From the NCBI GenBank assembly GCA_027593245.1, contig JAQCJC010000007.1, positions 1 to 46,738 of the forward strand: a stretch of DNA of 46,738 nt. The letters run 5' to 3'. The translations under genes and the position numbers were made by a program. The DNA is from Bacteroidota bacterium. Lineage in GTDB: Bacteria > Bacteroidota > Bacteroidia > Flavobacteriales > Flavobacteriaceae. Below the pieces are notes generated by a model. It was not told where the DNA came from. It ran no database searches and worked only from the letters and a program-made list of their open reading frames with translations. This document shows positions 35,110-43,832 of the stretch, one piece after another (position 1 is the stretch's first letter; each line of letters begins with the position of its first letter).

Positions 35110-35429
35110 TCAGATTGTTTTAAGGAGTCTCTAGCAATAATATAAATATCTTCATTTTCCTTTTTCATATTGTAATTTTCACGGGCATATTTTTCAATAC
35201 CTTCAGGAGTTTGAAGCTTTTTTATTTCCTTGGTGTCGGATTTAATTTCACGCTCATAGAATTCTTTTTTGGTATTTAAACCCTCAATTTCTTTGTTTAA
35301 TTCTCTATGAATTAGCCACGAATTAGCATCAAAAAAAAGCATCCAGACAATGAAAATAACAGTAACTACTAAAAATATATTTCGGAAGGGTTTAAGCGTA
35401 TTCTTAAGGAATTTCAAAGTTGATTTCAT
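35106..35429 (-). CDS. FtsB/DivIC-like septum formation initiator
   Basis: A 107-residue single-pass protein. One transmembrane helix (IFLVVTVIFIVWMLFF, about 18-34) is followed by a coiled coil (LNKEIEGLNTKKEFYEREIK) and the family box LQTPEGIEKYARENYNMKKENEDIYII. This is the layout of DivIC/FtsB, which bridges FtsL and FtsQ in the division complex. Four-nt overlaps with udk upstream and mutA downstream make it the second gene of the operon; the link to mutase looks positional. Confidence 0.9.
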   Translation of the reverse strand: MKSTLKFLKNTLKPFRNIFLVVTVIFIVWMLFFDANSWLIHRELNKEIEGLNTKKEFYEREIKSDTKEIKKLQTPEGIEKYARENYNMKKENEDIYIIARDSLKQSE

Positions 35430-36034
35430 TTGGATAATGCTTTTATTTTATCAATGAGCTCAGAGAGGTTTAGTGGAGTATTTTGGTGATTTTCTAAAGT
35501 TATATCAGCATGCACTTTCATGGGTTCAATAAACTTTTTATGCATGGGCTTTAGGGTATTTAGGTATCGACTTAGAACTTCTTCTGGTGTTCTTCCACGT
35601 TCAGAAATATCTCTAATTACTCGCCTTTCCATACGCACATCAGTGTCTGCATCTATATAAATTTTCAGATCAAATAAACTTCTAAGTTTTGGGTAATTCA
35701 ATATCAGAATTCCTTCAATAATCAATATTTTTTTTGGCACAACAGTTACAGTCTCTTTTGTTCGATTATGTGTTTCAAAAGAATAAACGGGTTGTTCTAT
35801 GTTTTCCCCATTTTTGAGTGAGTTTACATGTTGATAAAGCAATGTGAAATCTATTGCATCAGGATGGTCAAAATTAAGGGCACAACGTTCCTCGAAAGTA
35901 AGTTGAGTGGTGTCTTTGTAATAGGAGTCTTGAGATATCACCTGAATTTCGCTTGAGGGAAACTCAGATACAATTTGTGATACAATGGTAGTTTTACCAC
36001 TTCCAGTTCCGCCATAAACTCCAATAGTAATCAT
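35426..36034 (-). CDS. udk: uridine kinase
   Basis: Salvage kinase phosphorylating uridine and cytidine to the monophosphates, 202 residues. P-loop GVYGGTGSGKTTIVSQI at about 5-21; QDSYYKD near 40; FDHPDAIDFTLLYQHVNSL; ILIIEGILI is the Walker B-type strand; RRVIRDISERGRTPE is the lid. Complete. First gene of the udk-divIC-mutA-mutB operon, with a good promoter 24 nt before its ATG. Confidence 0.95.
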   Translation of the reverse strand: MITIGVYGGTGSGKTTIVSQIVSEFPSSEIQVISQDSYYKDTTQLTFEERCALNFDHPDAIDFTLLYQHVNSLKNGENIEQPVYSFETHNRTKETVTVVPKKILIIEGILILNYPKLRSLFDLKIYIDADTDVRMERRVIRDISERGRTPEEVLSRYLNTLKPMHKKFIEPMKVHADITLENHQNTPLNLSELIDKIKALSK

Positions 36035-36057
36035 ATTAATGTTATTCGCTGTTTGAA

Positions 36058-36086
36058 CAAAGTTAAGATTTTTTGCTTCATCACAA
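36058..36086 (-). promoter_or_regulatory. promoter of the udk-divIC-mutAB operon
   Basis: On the minus strand, ATTG at about 36084-36087, an 18-nt spacer, and TAACTTTG at 36058-36065. The spacing and the -7 box fit the Bacteroidota housekeeping promoter. Confidence 0.6.
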
Positions 36087-36143
36087 TTAATAAGTTTGTA
36101 AATTCTGTTGATAACTTAAGGTTTTATTTATGGATAAAACAGC

Positions 36144-36151
36144 TATTTTTG
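36144..36151 (+). promoter_or_regulatory. -7 promoter box for trxB
   Basis: TATTTTTG matches TAnnTTTG, 18 nt before the ATG at 36170. The -33 is a T-run, not a clean TTTG. It shares the 135-nt gap with the divergent udk promoter. Confidence 0.45.
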
Positions 36152-36169
36152 TACTCTAAATTTTGAACC

Positions 36170-37120
36170 ATGTCTGAAACTATAGAATCTCTAAAATGTT
36201 TAATTATTGGCTCTGGACCTGCGGGTTATACAGCTGCCATTTACGCCGCTCGAGCCAATATGAATCCGGTATTGTATCAAGGGACTCAGCCAGGAGGACA
36301 ATTAACCACAACAAACGACGTTGAAAATTTTCCAGGTTACCCTGAGGGGGTTACAGGCCCTGAAATGATGCTTGAACTGAAGGCTCAAGCCGAACGTTTT
36401 GGCTCTGACGTGCGTGATGGTTGGATCACAAAAGTTGATTTTTCTGGAGAGATTCACAAAGTCTGGGTTAATGATACTAAAGAGATCCATTGTGAAACAG
36501 TTGTTATATCAACAGGTGCCTCTGCAAAATATTTAGGCCTTGAGTCTGAGCAGAAATACTTAAAGCTTGGTGGTGGGGTTTCGGCCTGTGCTGTTTGTGA
36601 TGGGTTCTTTTACCGAAACCAAGAAGTTGTTATTGTTGGTGCAGGTGATTCTGCTTGTGAAGAGGCTCATTATTTATCCAAGTTATGTTCAAAAGTTACA
36701 ATGTTGGTTCGTCGCGATGTATTTAGAGCTTCAAAAATTATGGCTAACCGGGTGATCAACACAGAGAATATAGATATAATGTTCAATACTGAAACTGTAG
36801 AAGTCATTGGCGATGGTCAATTGGTAACAGGGGTAAAAGTACGTAACAATAAAACCGGATCAGAAACGGATATTGATGCAACTGGTTTTTTTGTAGCTAT
36901 TGGACATAAGCCAAATACAGATATTTTTAAAGATTTCTTAAAACTTGATGAAACAGGATACATTATAAATGAGCCTGGCACTTCAAAAACAAATATTCCT
37001 GGCGTTTTTGTAAGCGGCGATGCTGCTGATCATGTATACAGACAGGCGGTTACAGCTGCCGGAACAGGCTGTATGGCTGCTTTAGATGCAGAGCGTTATT
37101 TGGCCGCCAAAGAGGGGTAA
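36170..37120 (+). CDS. trxB: thioredoxin-disulfide reductase
   Basis: Flavoprotein that reduces thioredoxin with NADPH, 316 residues. FAD motif GSGPAGYTAAIYAARA at about 14-29, GGQLTTTNDVENFPG, the redox pair CAVC at about 139-142 followed by DGFFYRNQ, the NADPH fold GAGDSACEEA near 160 and the C-terminal FAD motif PGVFVSGDAADHVYRQA. All catalytic residues present. Stands alone; converges on pheT after 16 nt without an obvious hairpin. Confidence 0.96.
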   Translation: MSETIESLKCLIIGSGPAGYTAAIYAARANMNPVLYQGTQPGGQLTTTNDVENFPGYPEGVTGPEMMLELKAQAERFGSDVRDGWITKVDFSGEIHKVWVNDTKEIHCETVVISTGASAKYLGLESEQKYLKLGGGVSACAVCDGFFYRNQEVVIVGAGDSACEEAHYLSKLCSKVTMLVRRDVFRASKIMANRVINTENIDIMFNTETVEVIGDGQLVTGVKVRNNKTGSETDIDATGFFVAIGHKPNTDIFKDFLKLDETGYIINEPGTSKTNIPGVFVSGDAADHVYRQAVTAAGTGCMAALDAERYLAAKEG

Positions 37121-37136
37121 TTAAAATAATTGTACT

Positions 37137-39563
37137 CTAACGCAAAACGGCTCCAATTTCACTTTCAAACTTTTTAAGAAGTTTACTCATGAGCTTGTCA
37201 ATTTGTTTATCTGTAAGCGTTTTAGAGTCATCTTTGAGCGTAAAACTTACTGCATAGCTTTTCTTTCCTTCGGGGAGATTCTTTCCTTTATAAACATCAA
37301 ACAAGTTTATATCTGTAAGAACTTTGTTATCCGTTTTTTTTGCAATTTGATAAATCGTATCAAAAGTAATGTCCTCGTTGATGAGTAAAGCAAAATCGCG
37401 ACGCACTTCTGGGAATTTAGAAATAGGTTTAAACTTCACTTTGTTTGATTTAATACAACTAAAAACCAAATCCCAATTGAAATCTGCAAAAAGTACTTGC
37501 TGTTCAATTCCGAAGGCTTTACATATACTTTGCTTTATAATCCCAAACTCAACGGCATTAGTTTTGCCAATTGCCAATGCTAAACTTTCTTCAAACACAT
37601 CGCTTTTTGTCGGATTTGTTTTCAAATTTGTGACGCCTATTTTTTCAAAAATTGAGGATATTATTCCCTTAAGGTAAAAGAAATCAATACTTGAAGGTGA
37701 AGTGGTCCAGCTTTCTGTAGTTTTGCTTCCAGTCGTAAAAACGCCCAAATGTTTAAACTCCTCGCGTCTGTCACCAAATTGATGATATGTTTTAGCGAAT
37801 TCAAACATCTTGAGGTTTGCCTGTTGACGGTTCAAATTAAACGCTAAGGCTTCAAGTCCTGAAAACAACACAGATCTACGCAGTAAGGATAAATCATTGC
37901 TCAGCGGGTTTAAAATCTTTACATAGTTATCCTCAGCCAGTTCGGAACTTAATCCAGTATGTTTTTCAGCAGTAAGAGAATTAGTCATGATTTCATAAAA
38001 TCCAAGACTAACTAAATGATCTGCAATTTTGTTTTCTACAAGATGTTGTTCTTTTTTTGTAGAGTTTGAAATGGAAGCATTTAGTTTATTTGTAAATTCA
38101 ATAGTATTGTAACCATAAACACGTAGGATTTCCTCGATTACATCAATTTCCCTTTGCACATCATTTCTATATTTGGGATGCGCCTAAAGTAATACAGCTT
38201 CTGTTACGCTGTTAACTTTTATTTCTAAGGAAGTTAAAATCTGTTTAATGGTCTCCTTAGGGATTTCCTGACCAATGATGTTGGTGATGTTTTTATAACT
38301 TAAAAGTACTTGAGTATCTTCAATTTTACTGGGGTATTCATCCCATATATCACTAGAAATTTCACCGCCAGCAATTTCAGTAATCAGAAGTGCAGCATGC
38401 TTTAGCGCATATTTTGTAATGTTTGGATCTATGCCGCGTTCAAATCGAAATGAGGCATCTGTGCTTAATCCATGTCTTTTAGCAGTTTTTCGAATACTTA
38501 CAGGATCAAAGTATGCAGATTCTAGAAAAATGTTTGTTGTTGTCGCACTAATACAAGAGTTTATACCACCAAAGACTCCGGCAATACACATGGGTTGTTT
38601 TGAATTACAAATCACTAAATCATCTTGGTGTAGTTTGCGTTCTACATTATCCAATGTAGTAAATTTTTCATTTTTGTGTGCCGTTCGGACTATCAATTTT
38701 TTGTCAGTAATTTTATCCGCATCAAAAGCGTGTAACGGCTGTCCTAAGCCATGTAATACAAAGTTAGTGATGTCTACAATGTTATTGATTGGCACTAAAC
38801 CAATGACTTTTAGCTTATTTTGAAGCCAAGTAGGGGAGTTGTCTACTTTCACTCCAGTAATTGTCACGCCACAGTAGCGAGGAGCTTTAATTTTATCTTT
38901 CACATCAATATCTATTTTAAGTGTACGGCTATTGACGTGAAATCCAGAAACTGATGGGCTCATTAGTTCTGGATTAAGGCCATTTTGAATAAGGCCAGCG
39001 CGTAAATCTCTTGCTGTTCCAAAATGACTCATTGCATCGGCTCTGTTGGGAGTTAATCCAATTTCAAAAACAATGTCGTCTTCTACTTCAAAATAATCTG
39101 ACAATGCTGTTCCTGCTTTTAAATCATTGTCTAACACGAGTATACCTTCATGGCCTGTCCCGAGCCCAAGTTCATCCTCTGCACAGAGCATTCCATGACT
39201 TTCTTCTCCTCTGATTTTCCCTTTTTTGATTTTCCATGGCTCACCTTCAGCAGTGTACAAAGTTGCACCTATTGTAGCAACAGCAACTTTTTGTCCTTTA
39301 GTTACATTTGGAGCGCCACAAACAATTTTAAGAGGTTCATTGTTACCAACGTTTACGCTAGTTAGTTTTAATCGATCTGCATTGGGGTGTTGCATGCAAT
39401 CCAATACTTCTCCAACAACAATCCCCTCTAAGCCTCCTTTTACCGATTGAAACACTTCAGTACCCTCTACTTCGAGACCTAAATCGGTGAGTAATTCTGA
39501 TGTTTTTTCCGGTGACCAGTCTGTATTGACATACTGCTTGATCCAATTGTAAGAAATTTTCAT
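37137..39563 (-). pseudogene. pheT: phenylalanyl-tRNA synthetase beta subunit, interrupted by in-frame TAG
   Basis: An 808-codon gene of normal PheT length, broken by TAG at 38186-38184 (codon 460). The N-terminal part has the EMAP-type tRNA-binding domain (VVGEVLDCMQHPNADRLKL, about 47-65), FRFERGIDPN and the B3/4 and B5 domains. After the stop the same frame resumes AHPKYRNDVQREIDVIEE, the conserved PxYRxDVxRExD core, and runs to the anticodon-binding fold ending KFESEIGAVLR. Alignment by eye with family members puts the TAG at a usually leucine position. PheT is essential, so a sequencing error, readthrough or a real lesion covered elsewhere must be considered. A perfect promoter precedes it. 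Confidence 0.9.
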
Positions 39564-39582
39564 ACGCTTATTTTATTCATTG

Positions 39583-39613
39583 CAAAGATAAATCAATCGA
39601 ATTAGCTTTCAAA
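39583..39613 (-). promoter_or_regulatory. promoter of pheT
   Basis: Minus-strand TTTG at 39610-39613, exactly 19 nt, then TATCTTTG at 39583-39590, the best match to the Bacteroidota consensus in the window. The -7 box is 19 nt from the ATG at 39563. It begins immediately after the ompA terminator. Confidence 0.8.
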
Positions 39614-39647
39614 TAAAAAGCCCATCCAAAAGGCGGGCTTTTTTTGT
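39614..39647 (-). terminator. terminator of the OmpA-family gene
   Basis: On the minus strand, GCCCGCC and GGATGGGC pair around TTTT with a small internal bulge, flanked by A- and T-runs (TTTTTATTT after the stem). It lies 17 nt past the OmpA-family stop. Confidence 0.75.
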
Positions 39648-39663
39648 GGTTTTAATGGATATA

Positions 39664-40518
39664 TTATTGTCCTGAAAGTTGTTTCATTTCTTTTTCAATC
39701 ATATCGTAAAATTGATCAATTTTTGGCATAACAACCACGCGAGTGCGTCTGTTTTTTGCTCTATTTTCAGCTGTTTCATTATCCACTAATGGAACAAAGC
39801 TACTTCTTCCAGCGGCGATAAGTTGAGCTGAGCTAACGCCTAGTTTTTCAAGTTCACGAATTATTGAAGTTGAACGTTTAACACTCAAATCCCAGTTGTC
39901 TAATAGTACCCCATCGCTGAACGTTCTGCTGTCGGTGTGTCCCTCAATCATCGCTTCAAAATCAGGTTTATAGGAAATAACTTTAGCAACTTTACCTAAA
40001 ACTGTTTTTGCTTTTTCGGTGACAACATAGCTACCGCTTTTAAATAAGAGCTTATCAGAAATAGAAATAAAGACAACGCCTTTCTCGACATTAATCTCAA
40101 TATCTGGATCATCTATACCAACTGATTTTTTCAGGCTAGAGATAATTGCTAATGTTACGCTATCTTTTTTGCTTACAGCATCTTGTAAACGACTAATTTT
40201 TAGATCTCTTTCTTTGAGGCTTTCAAGAGTTTTTTCAAGATTCTCAGCTCCTTTAGTGGTCAATACAGTCATGTCTTTTGTGCTGCTAAAAAGCGCATCA
40301 TTTGTTTTCCTAAGATCCTTTAGTTGCTCTCTTAGTGCAGATAAACTAGCATCAGCTGCTGCTTTGTCAGAAAGACAAACATTTAGCTTAAGAGCGGTAG
40401 TGTTGAGTAAATCTTTAGTTTGTTTTAACTCTTCTTGTGCTGCCAAAAGTTCTTTATTAGGTCCACAGGAGGATAAAATCAGGAGGGACATTAGTCCTAG
40501 AGTACATAGCTTTTTCAT
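39664..40518 (-). CDS. OmpA-family peptidoglycan-binding lipoprotein
   Basis: A 284-residue outer-membrane lipoprotein. Signal MKKLCTLGLMSLLILSSCG has a lipobox with Cys18. Residues about 25-120 are a charged coiled coil (ELLAAQEELKQTKDLLNTTA onward). The C-terminal OmpA/MotB domain (about 145-275) has KLLFKSGSYVV, IEGHTDSRTF, NWDLSVKRSTSIIRELEKLG and the peptidoglycan residues NRRTRVVV. It anchors the outer membrane to peptidoglycan. Monocistronic, with a hairpin terminator and its own -7 box. Confidence 0.93.
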   Translation of the reverse strand: MKKLCTLGLMSLLILSSCGPNKELLAAQEELKQTKDLLNTTALKLNVCLSDKAAADASLSALREQLKDLRKTNDALFSSTKDMTVLTTKGAENLEKTLESLKERDLKISRLQDAVSKKDSVTLAIISSLKKSVGIDDPDIEINVEKGVVFISISDKLLFKSGSYVVTEKAKTVLGKVAKVISYKPDFEAMIEGHTDSRTFSDGVLLDNWDLSVKRSTSIIRELEKLGVSSAQLIAAGRSSFVPLVDNETAENRAKNRRTRVVVMPKIDQFYDMIEKEMKQLSGQ

Positions 40519-40545
40519 CTTGAAATAAATTAAAAGTTCTTTACA

Positions 40546-40553
40546 AATTTAAA
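40546..40553 (-). promoter_or_regulatory. -7 promoter box for the OmpA-family gene
   Basis: Minus-strand TAAATTTG matches TAnnTTTG, 27 nt before the ATG at 40518, behind a run of T. No TTTG at -33. Confidence 0.4.
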
Positions 40554-40590
40554 AAAAATAACGTTCTAAATTATATAGAATTTAAATTAA

Positions 40591-41586
40591 TTAACGATTT
40601 GTATGGCTTTGAAATATTTTTCGTTTTCTGATAAAATAACGCCAAACAATTGAGGAATGGCTATCATATGAGCTGCGTTGTTGCTTATTTCTAAATTTTA
40701 GAAGTTCTGGAATTGAAGTGTAGAAACTTCCATGGGCCTTAATTATGGCTAGTGTGTGTGTAATTTTTCCAGAAAGTAAAAAAGAAACACCAGCAAAACC
40801 ATCTAATATCAAACGCAATAAAATAGTTGAAAATAGGGAGCGATGTGAATTTTTTGTTAGGGCGAAAAGACTGTTTCTAAAGTTGTAAAATGTTTTCTTC
40901 GGATTGTTTTTGGATAAACTAGCGCCCCCTAAATGATAAACCGTTGAACATCCTATGTATTTTACGTTTTGTTTTAAGTTATGTGCACGCCAACACAAAT
41001 CTATCTCTTCCATGTGGGCGAAAAAGGTCTCATCAAATCCGTCAAGATCTACAAAAATATTTTTTCGGATAAAAAAACAAGCGCCTGAAGCCCAAAATAT
41101 AGAACATTCGTCGTTGTATTGTCCATGATCAGCTTCAATGTTATCAAAAATCCGACCGCGACAATAAGGATATCCAAGTTGGTCAATAAATCCACCGGCT
41201 GCTCCAGCGTATTCAAATAGATCTGGATTTTTTTGATCTAGTATCTTCGGTTGTGCAATAGCAATAGTCCTATCTTTTTTGAAAGATTTTATGATTGGTT
41301 TAAGCCAATTTTCACTTACCCTAACATCTGAGTTTAGGAAACACAATAATTCAGCATCAATTTGTTGTACAGCTCTATTGTAACCACCAGCGTAGCCATA
41401 ATTCTTGCTTAGCTCAATGGCATTGACGTTGGGAAAGTTCTGTTGAAGAAATTTAACGGAGTCGTCTTTTGAGGCATTGTCAACTACATATATATCGTGG
41501 CCTTTGCTGAATTCAACCACCGAGGGTAAAAACTCGTTTAAAAGTTTTTTTCCATTCCAATTCAGTATGACAATCGCTAATTTCAA
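40591..41586 (-). CDS. glycosyltransferase family 2
   Basis: A 331-residue GT2. The GT-A fold begins LAIVILNWNGKKLLNEF, with YVVDNASKDDSVKFLQ and NYGYAGGYNRAVQQI. The metal-binding DxD-like position is FLNSDVRVSENW (about 84-95), and the acceptor-side segment is FDETFFAHMEEIDLCWRAH. The C-terminal 80 residues have a membrane-associated hydrophobic stretch. It resembles rhamnosyl-type GT2 enzymes but donor and acceptor are unknown. The start is TTG at 41586, overlapping the HsdR_N gene stop by 3-4 nt, so the pair is co-translated. Confidence 0.88.
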   Translation of the reverse strand: MKLAIVILNWNGKKLLNEFLPSVVEFSKGHDIYVVDNASKDDSVKFLQQNFPNVNAIELSKNYGYAGGYNRAVQQIDAELLCFLNSDVRVSENWLKPIIKSFKKDRTIAIAQPKILDQKNPDLFEYAGAAGGFIDQLGYPYCRGRIFDNIEADHGQYNDECSIFWASGACFFIRKNIFVDLDGFDETFFAHMEEIDLCWRAHNLKQNVKYIGCSTVYHLGGASLSKNNPKKTFYNFRNSLFALTKNSHRSLFSTILLRLILDGFAGVSFLLSGKITHTLAIIKAHGSFYTSIPELLKFRNKQQRSSYDSHSSIVWRYFIRKRKIFQSHTNR

Positions 41587-42044
41587 ATACGTTTGTGTTG
41601 TTGTGAATATTCAGGAAGAGATTCTAAAAAACGATATGTTTTGGATGGTTTATGCATCGTACAATAATAATGATTTACCCCATTAGTTATCATGATGTAG
41701 GTAGTGTTCAAGCTAATATTGTATTGCGCAATTTGATCAAAGGCCTCTTGATTGATTTCAATATTAGGCGCTTTGCATTCAACAACGCAGTGCACGCTGC
41801 CGTCAGTATTGTAAACAACAATATCGTAACGCTTTTTTTGCCCGTGAACAAGTAATTGTTTTTCAATGCTTACAAGCGAAATGGGGTACTTTTTTTCTTT
41901 TAGAATAAAGTGCAAACAATGTTGGCGAACCCATTCTTCAGGTTGAAGCGCTACAAATTTTTTACGCACTTCATCAAAGATTTGCATATTATTTTCGCTA
42001 TTTTTGAACCTAAATTTGTAAGATGGAAAATTTAGTTTTTTCAC
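41583..42044 (-). CDS. orphan HsdR N-terminal-domain protein
   Basis: A 153-residue protein like the N-terminal nuclease domain of type I restriction HsdR. RFKNSENNMQIFDEVRKKFV and LQPEEWVRQHCLHFIL lead to KQLLVHGQKKRYDIVVYN and VHCVVECKAPNIEINQEAFDQIAQYN. The PD-(D/E)xK residues are D in RYDIVV and ExK in VECKAP, so a nuclease fold is likely intact. No methylase, specificity or motor gene is here, so it is not a restriction system. In Bacteroidota this stand-alone form commonly lies next to holA, as it does here. Start GTG at 42044; the divergent holA begins 28 nt away. Confidence 0.87.
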   Translation of the reverse strand: MKKLNFPSYKFRFKNSENNMQIFDEVRKKFVALQPEEWVRQHCLHFILKEKKYPISLVSIEKQLLVHGQKKRYDIVVYNTDGSVHCVVECKAPNIEINQEAFDQIAQYNISLNTTYIMITNGVNHYYCTMHKPSKTYRFLESLPEYSQQHKRI

Positions 42045-42071
42045 AATACAAATTTGCTAAATTTTTTCTAA

Positions 42072-43073
42072 ATGCATACCGTTCAATCAATTTTAAATGA
42101 AATAAAAGCCGGGGATATTCGTCCGCTGTATTTTTTAATGGGTGAAGAAGCATTTTTTATTGATCAAATTTCATCATTTATTGAAACTTCTGTATTAGAT
42201 GAAACGCAGCGTGGTTTTGATCAAACGGTACTCTATGGTAAAGATACTTCAATAGACGCTATTGTTTCTAGTGCAAAGCGTTTTCCTATGCTGGCAGCGC
42301 GTCAAGTGATTGTTGTTAAAGAGGCTCAAAATTTGAGTAGAACCATAGAGGATTTATTACCTTATGTTAAAAACCCTCAACAGACAACTACTTTGGTCAT
42401 TTGCTACAAGTATAAATCGCTTGATAAAAGAAAAGCTTTGTACAAGACATTATCTAAAGCACATTTTGTTTTTGAAAGTAAAAAAATATATGACAGTAAA
42501 ATTCCTTCTTGGATAAGTGGAGAATTGCAGAAAATGAATCTTAAGATTACGCCAAAGGCCAGCTATTTGTTAAGTGAGTTTCTAGGAAATGATTTAGCTA
42601 AAATTTCAAATGAATTATCCAAGCTTCAGTTGGTTATGGGCGATAATGATTTAATTACGCCAGAGCTTATTCAAATCAATATTGGAATTTCTAAAGACTT
42701 TAATAATTTTGAATTGCAAAAAGCCATAGCGCAAATCGACCAAAAGAAAGCCTACCAAATTGTACGCTATTTTTCAGAAAATCCAAATCAACACCCTATG
42801 GTCCTTACGGTAGCTACTTTATATAGCTTTTTTTCAAAATTAATGATTCTTCACACAGTAAATGACCGCAATCCCAAAGTGCTTTCTAGGGCTATTGGAG
42901 TGAACCCTTATTTTTTAAATGATTACACAGCTGCTGCTAAAAACTTCCCCATGCGCCGCATCAGTAGCGTTTTTCAGACCTTACGCACCATAGATGTCAA
43001 AAGTAAGGGTGTTGGTGCGAATCTAAAATCATTAGATTTGTATCAAGAACTTATTTTTCGAATTTTAAGTTAA
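42072..43073 (+). CDS. holA: DNA polymerase III delta subunit
   Basis: Clamp-loader delta subunit of 333 residues, which opens the beta sliding clamp. The N-terminal AAA-like part has IRPLYFLMGEEAFFIDQIS, FPMLAARQVIVVKEAQNL and TTLVICYKYKSLDKRK; the middle has YLLSEFLGNDLAKISNELSKL and the C-terminal helical collar has NNFELQKAIAQIDQKKAYQI and IGVNPYFLNDYTAAAKNFP. Complete. It converges on ppgK with a 12-nt gap and no hairpin. Confidence 0.94.
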   Translation: MHTVQSILNEIKAGDIRPLYFLMGEEAFFIDQISSFIETSVLDETQRGFDQTVLYGKDTSIDAIVSSAKRFPMLAARQVIVVKEAQNLSRTIEDLLPYVKNPQQTTTLVICYKYKSLDKRKALYKTLSKAHFVFESKKIYDSKIPSWISGELQKMNLKITPKASYLLSEFLGNDLAKISNELSKLQLVMGDNDLITPELIQINIGISKDFNNFELQKAIAQIDQKKAYQIVRYFSENPNQHPMVLTVATLYSFFSKLMILHTVNDRNPKVLSRAIGVNPYFLNDYTAAAKNFPMRRISSVFQTLRTIDVKSKGVGANLKSLDLYQELIFRILS

Positions 43074-43085
43074 TTCTTTCTGAAT

Positions 43086-43829
43086 TTAAAGGCTGCTCCT
43101 TTTGGCAAAGAGTGCAGCGCCCACGATACCAGCATTGTTTTTTAGTTTTGCAGATTTTAAAGGGGTTTCAATGTCAATATAGCGTTTGAAGTGATCTATT
43201 TTTTTACTCACACCACCTCCTATGATTATTAAATCTGGATTAAAGCTTTTTTCAATATGTGATAGGAAAAAATTCAGACATTTACCCCATTTTCTAAAAT
43301 CCCAATCGTTTCGTTTTCGAGCGGCATCTGAAGCAAACAGTTCCATTATATCACCTTTTTTTCCGTAAAGCCTCCCCAATTCAAAATTTGATAGTAACTC
43401 TCCATTAAAAAATACTCCAGATCCAATACCAGCTCCAAGCGTTATGGTTATCACTAACCCTTTTTATCCTTTCCCTACGCCAAATTCCATAACTCCCATA
43501 GCGGCAGCATCGGCATCATTTACCACAAAAAAAGAGTTATTGGAGTGTTGTTCAAATAATTTATCCACTTGTGTTCCTTTCCAAGATTTATCTAAATTTC
43601 CGAAATGTATCGCTCGACCTTTCTTTATGATCGTGGGAAATGAAACCCCAACAATACTACTCCAATGAAGCTGTTGACAGATGGTTTTTATAACTTCGGA
43701 AATAGCTTCAGGTGTGGCAGGTTTTGGTGTGGGTATACGAATACGATCACTAATTAATTCTCCTTTTTTTGTGTCTACAATGGCACCTTTTATTCCAGAC
43801 CCACCAATATCTATCCCTAATATATTCAT
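43086..43829 (-). pseudogene. ppgK: polyphosphate glucokinase (ROK family), interrupted by in-frame TAA
   Basis: A 247-codon ROK kinase of normal PPGK length that would phosphorylate glucose from polyphosphate or ATP. TAA at 43466-43464 is codon 122. Before it are ILGIDIGGSGIKGAIVD (phosphate loop), VGVSFPTIIKKGRAIHFGNLDKSW and VVNDADAAAMG with the catalytic Asp. After it the same frame continues KGLVITITLGAGIGSGVFFNG, NFELGRL, DLIIIGGGVSKK and NAGIVGAALFA. The local peptide reads GKG, stop, KGLVITITLG; active relatives usually have a lysine there, and AAA to TAA is one change. Error, readthrough or true loss cannot be told apart here. Follows the 158-residue hypothetical gene by 3 nt. Confidence 0.88.
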
Positions 43830-43832
43830 TGT

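Noticed and set aside
38157-38159. GTG as the start of an independent C-terminal PheT protein
   Set aside because: It is the valine codon of the conserved YRNDV core, in frame with the upstream part, with no promoter or spacing signal of its own. It is best read as the interior of one interrupted gene.
41583-42044. Type I restriction-modification system
   Set aside because: Only an HsdR N-terminal domain is present. No methylase, specificity subunit or helicase motor in the neighbourhood.
38184-43466. Stop-codon reassignment in this genome
   Set aside because: TAG ends several intact genes here (mutB, nrnA, the lipoprotein at 17305, the EEP gene at 25177, the WbqC-like gene at 25180) and TAA ends most others, so both codons work as stops.
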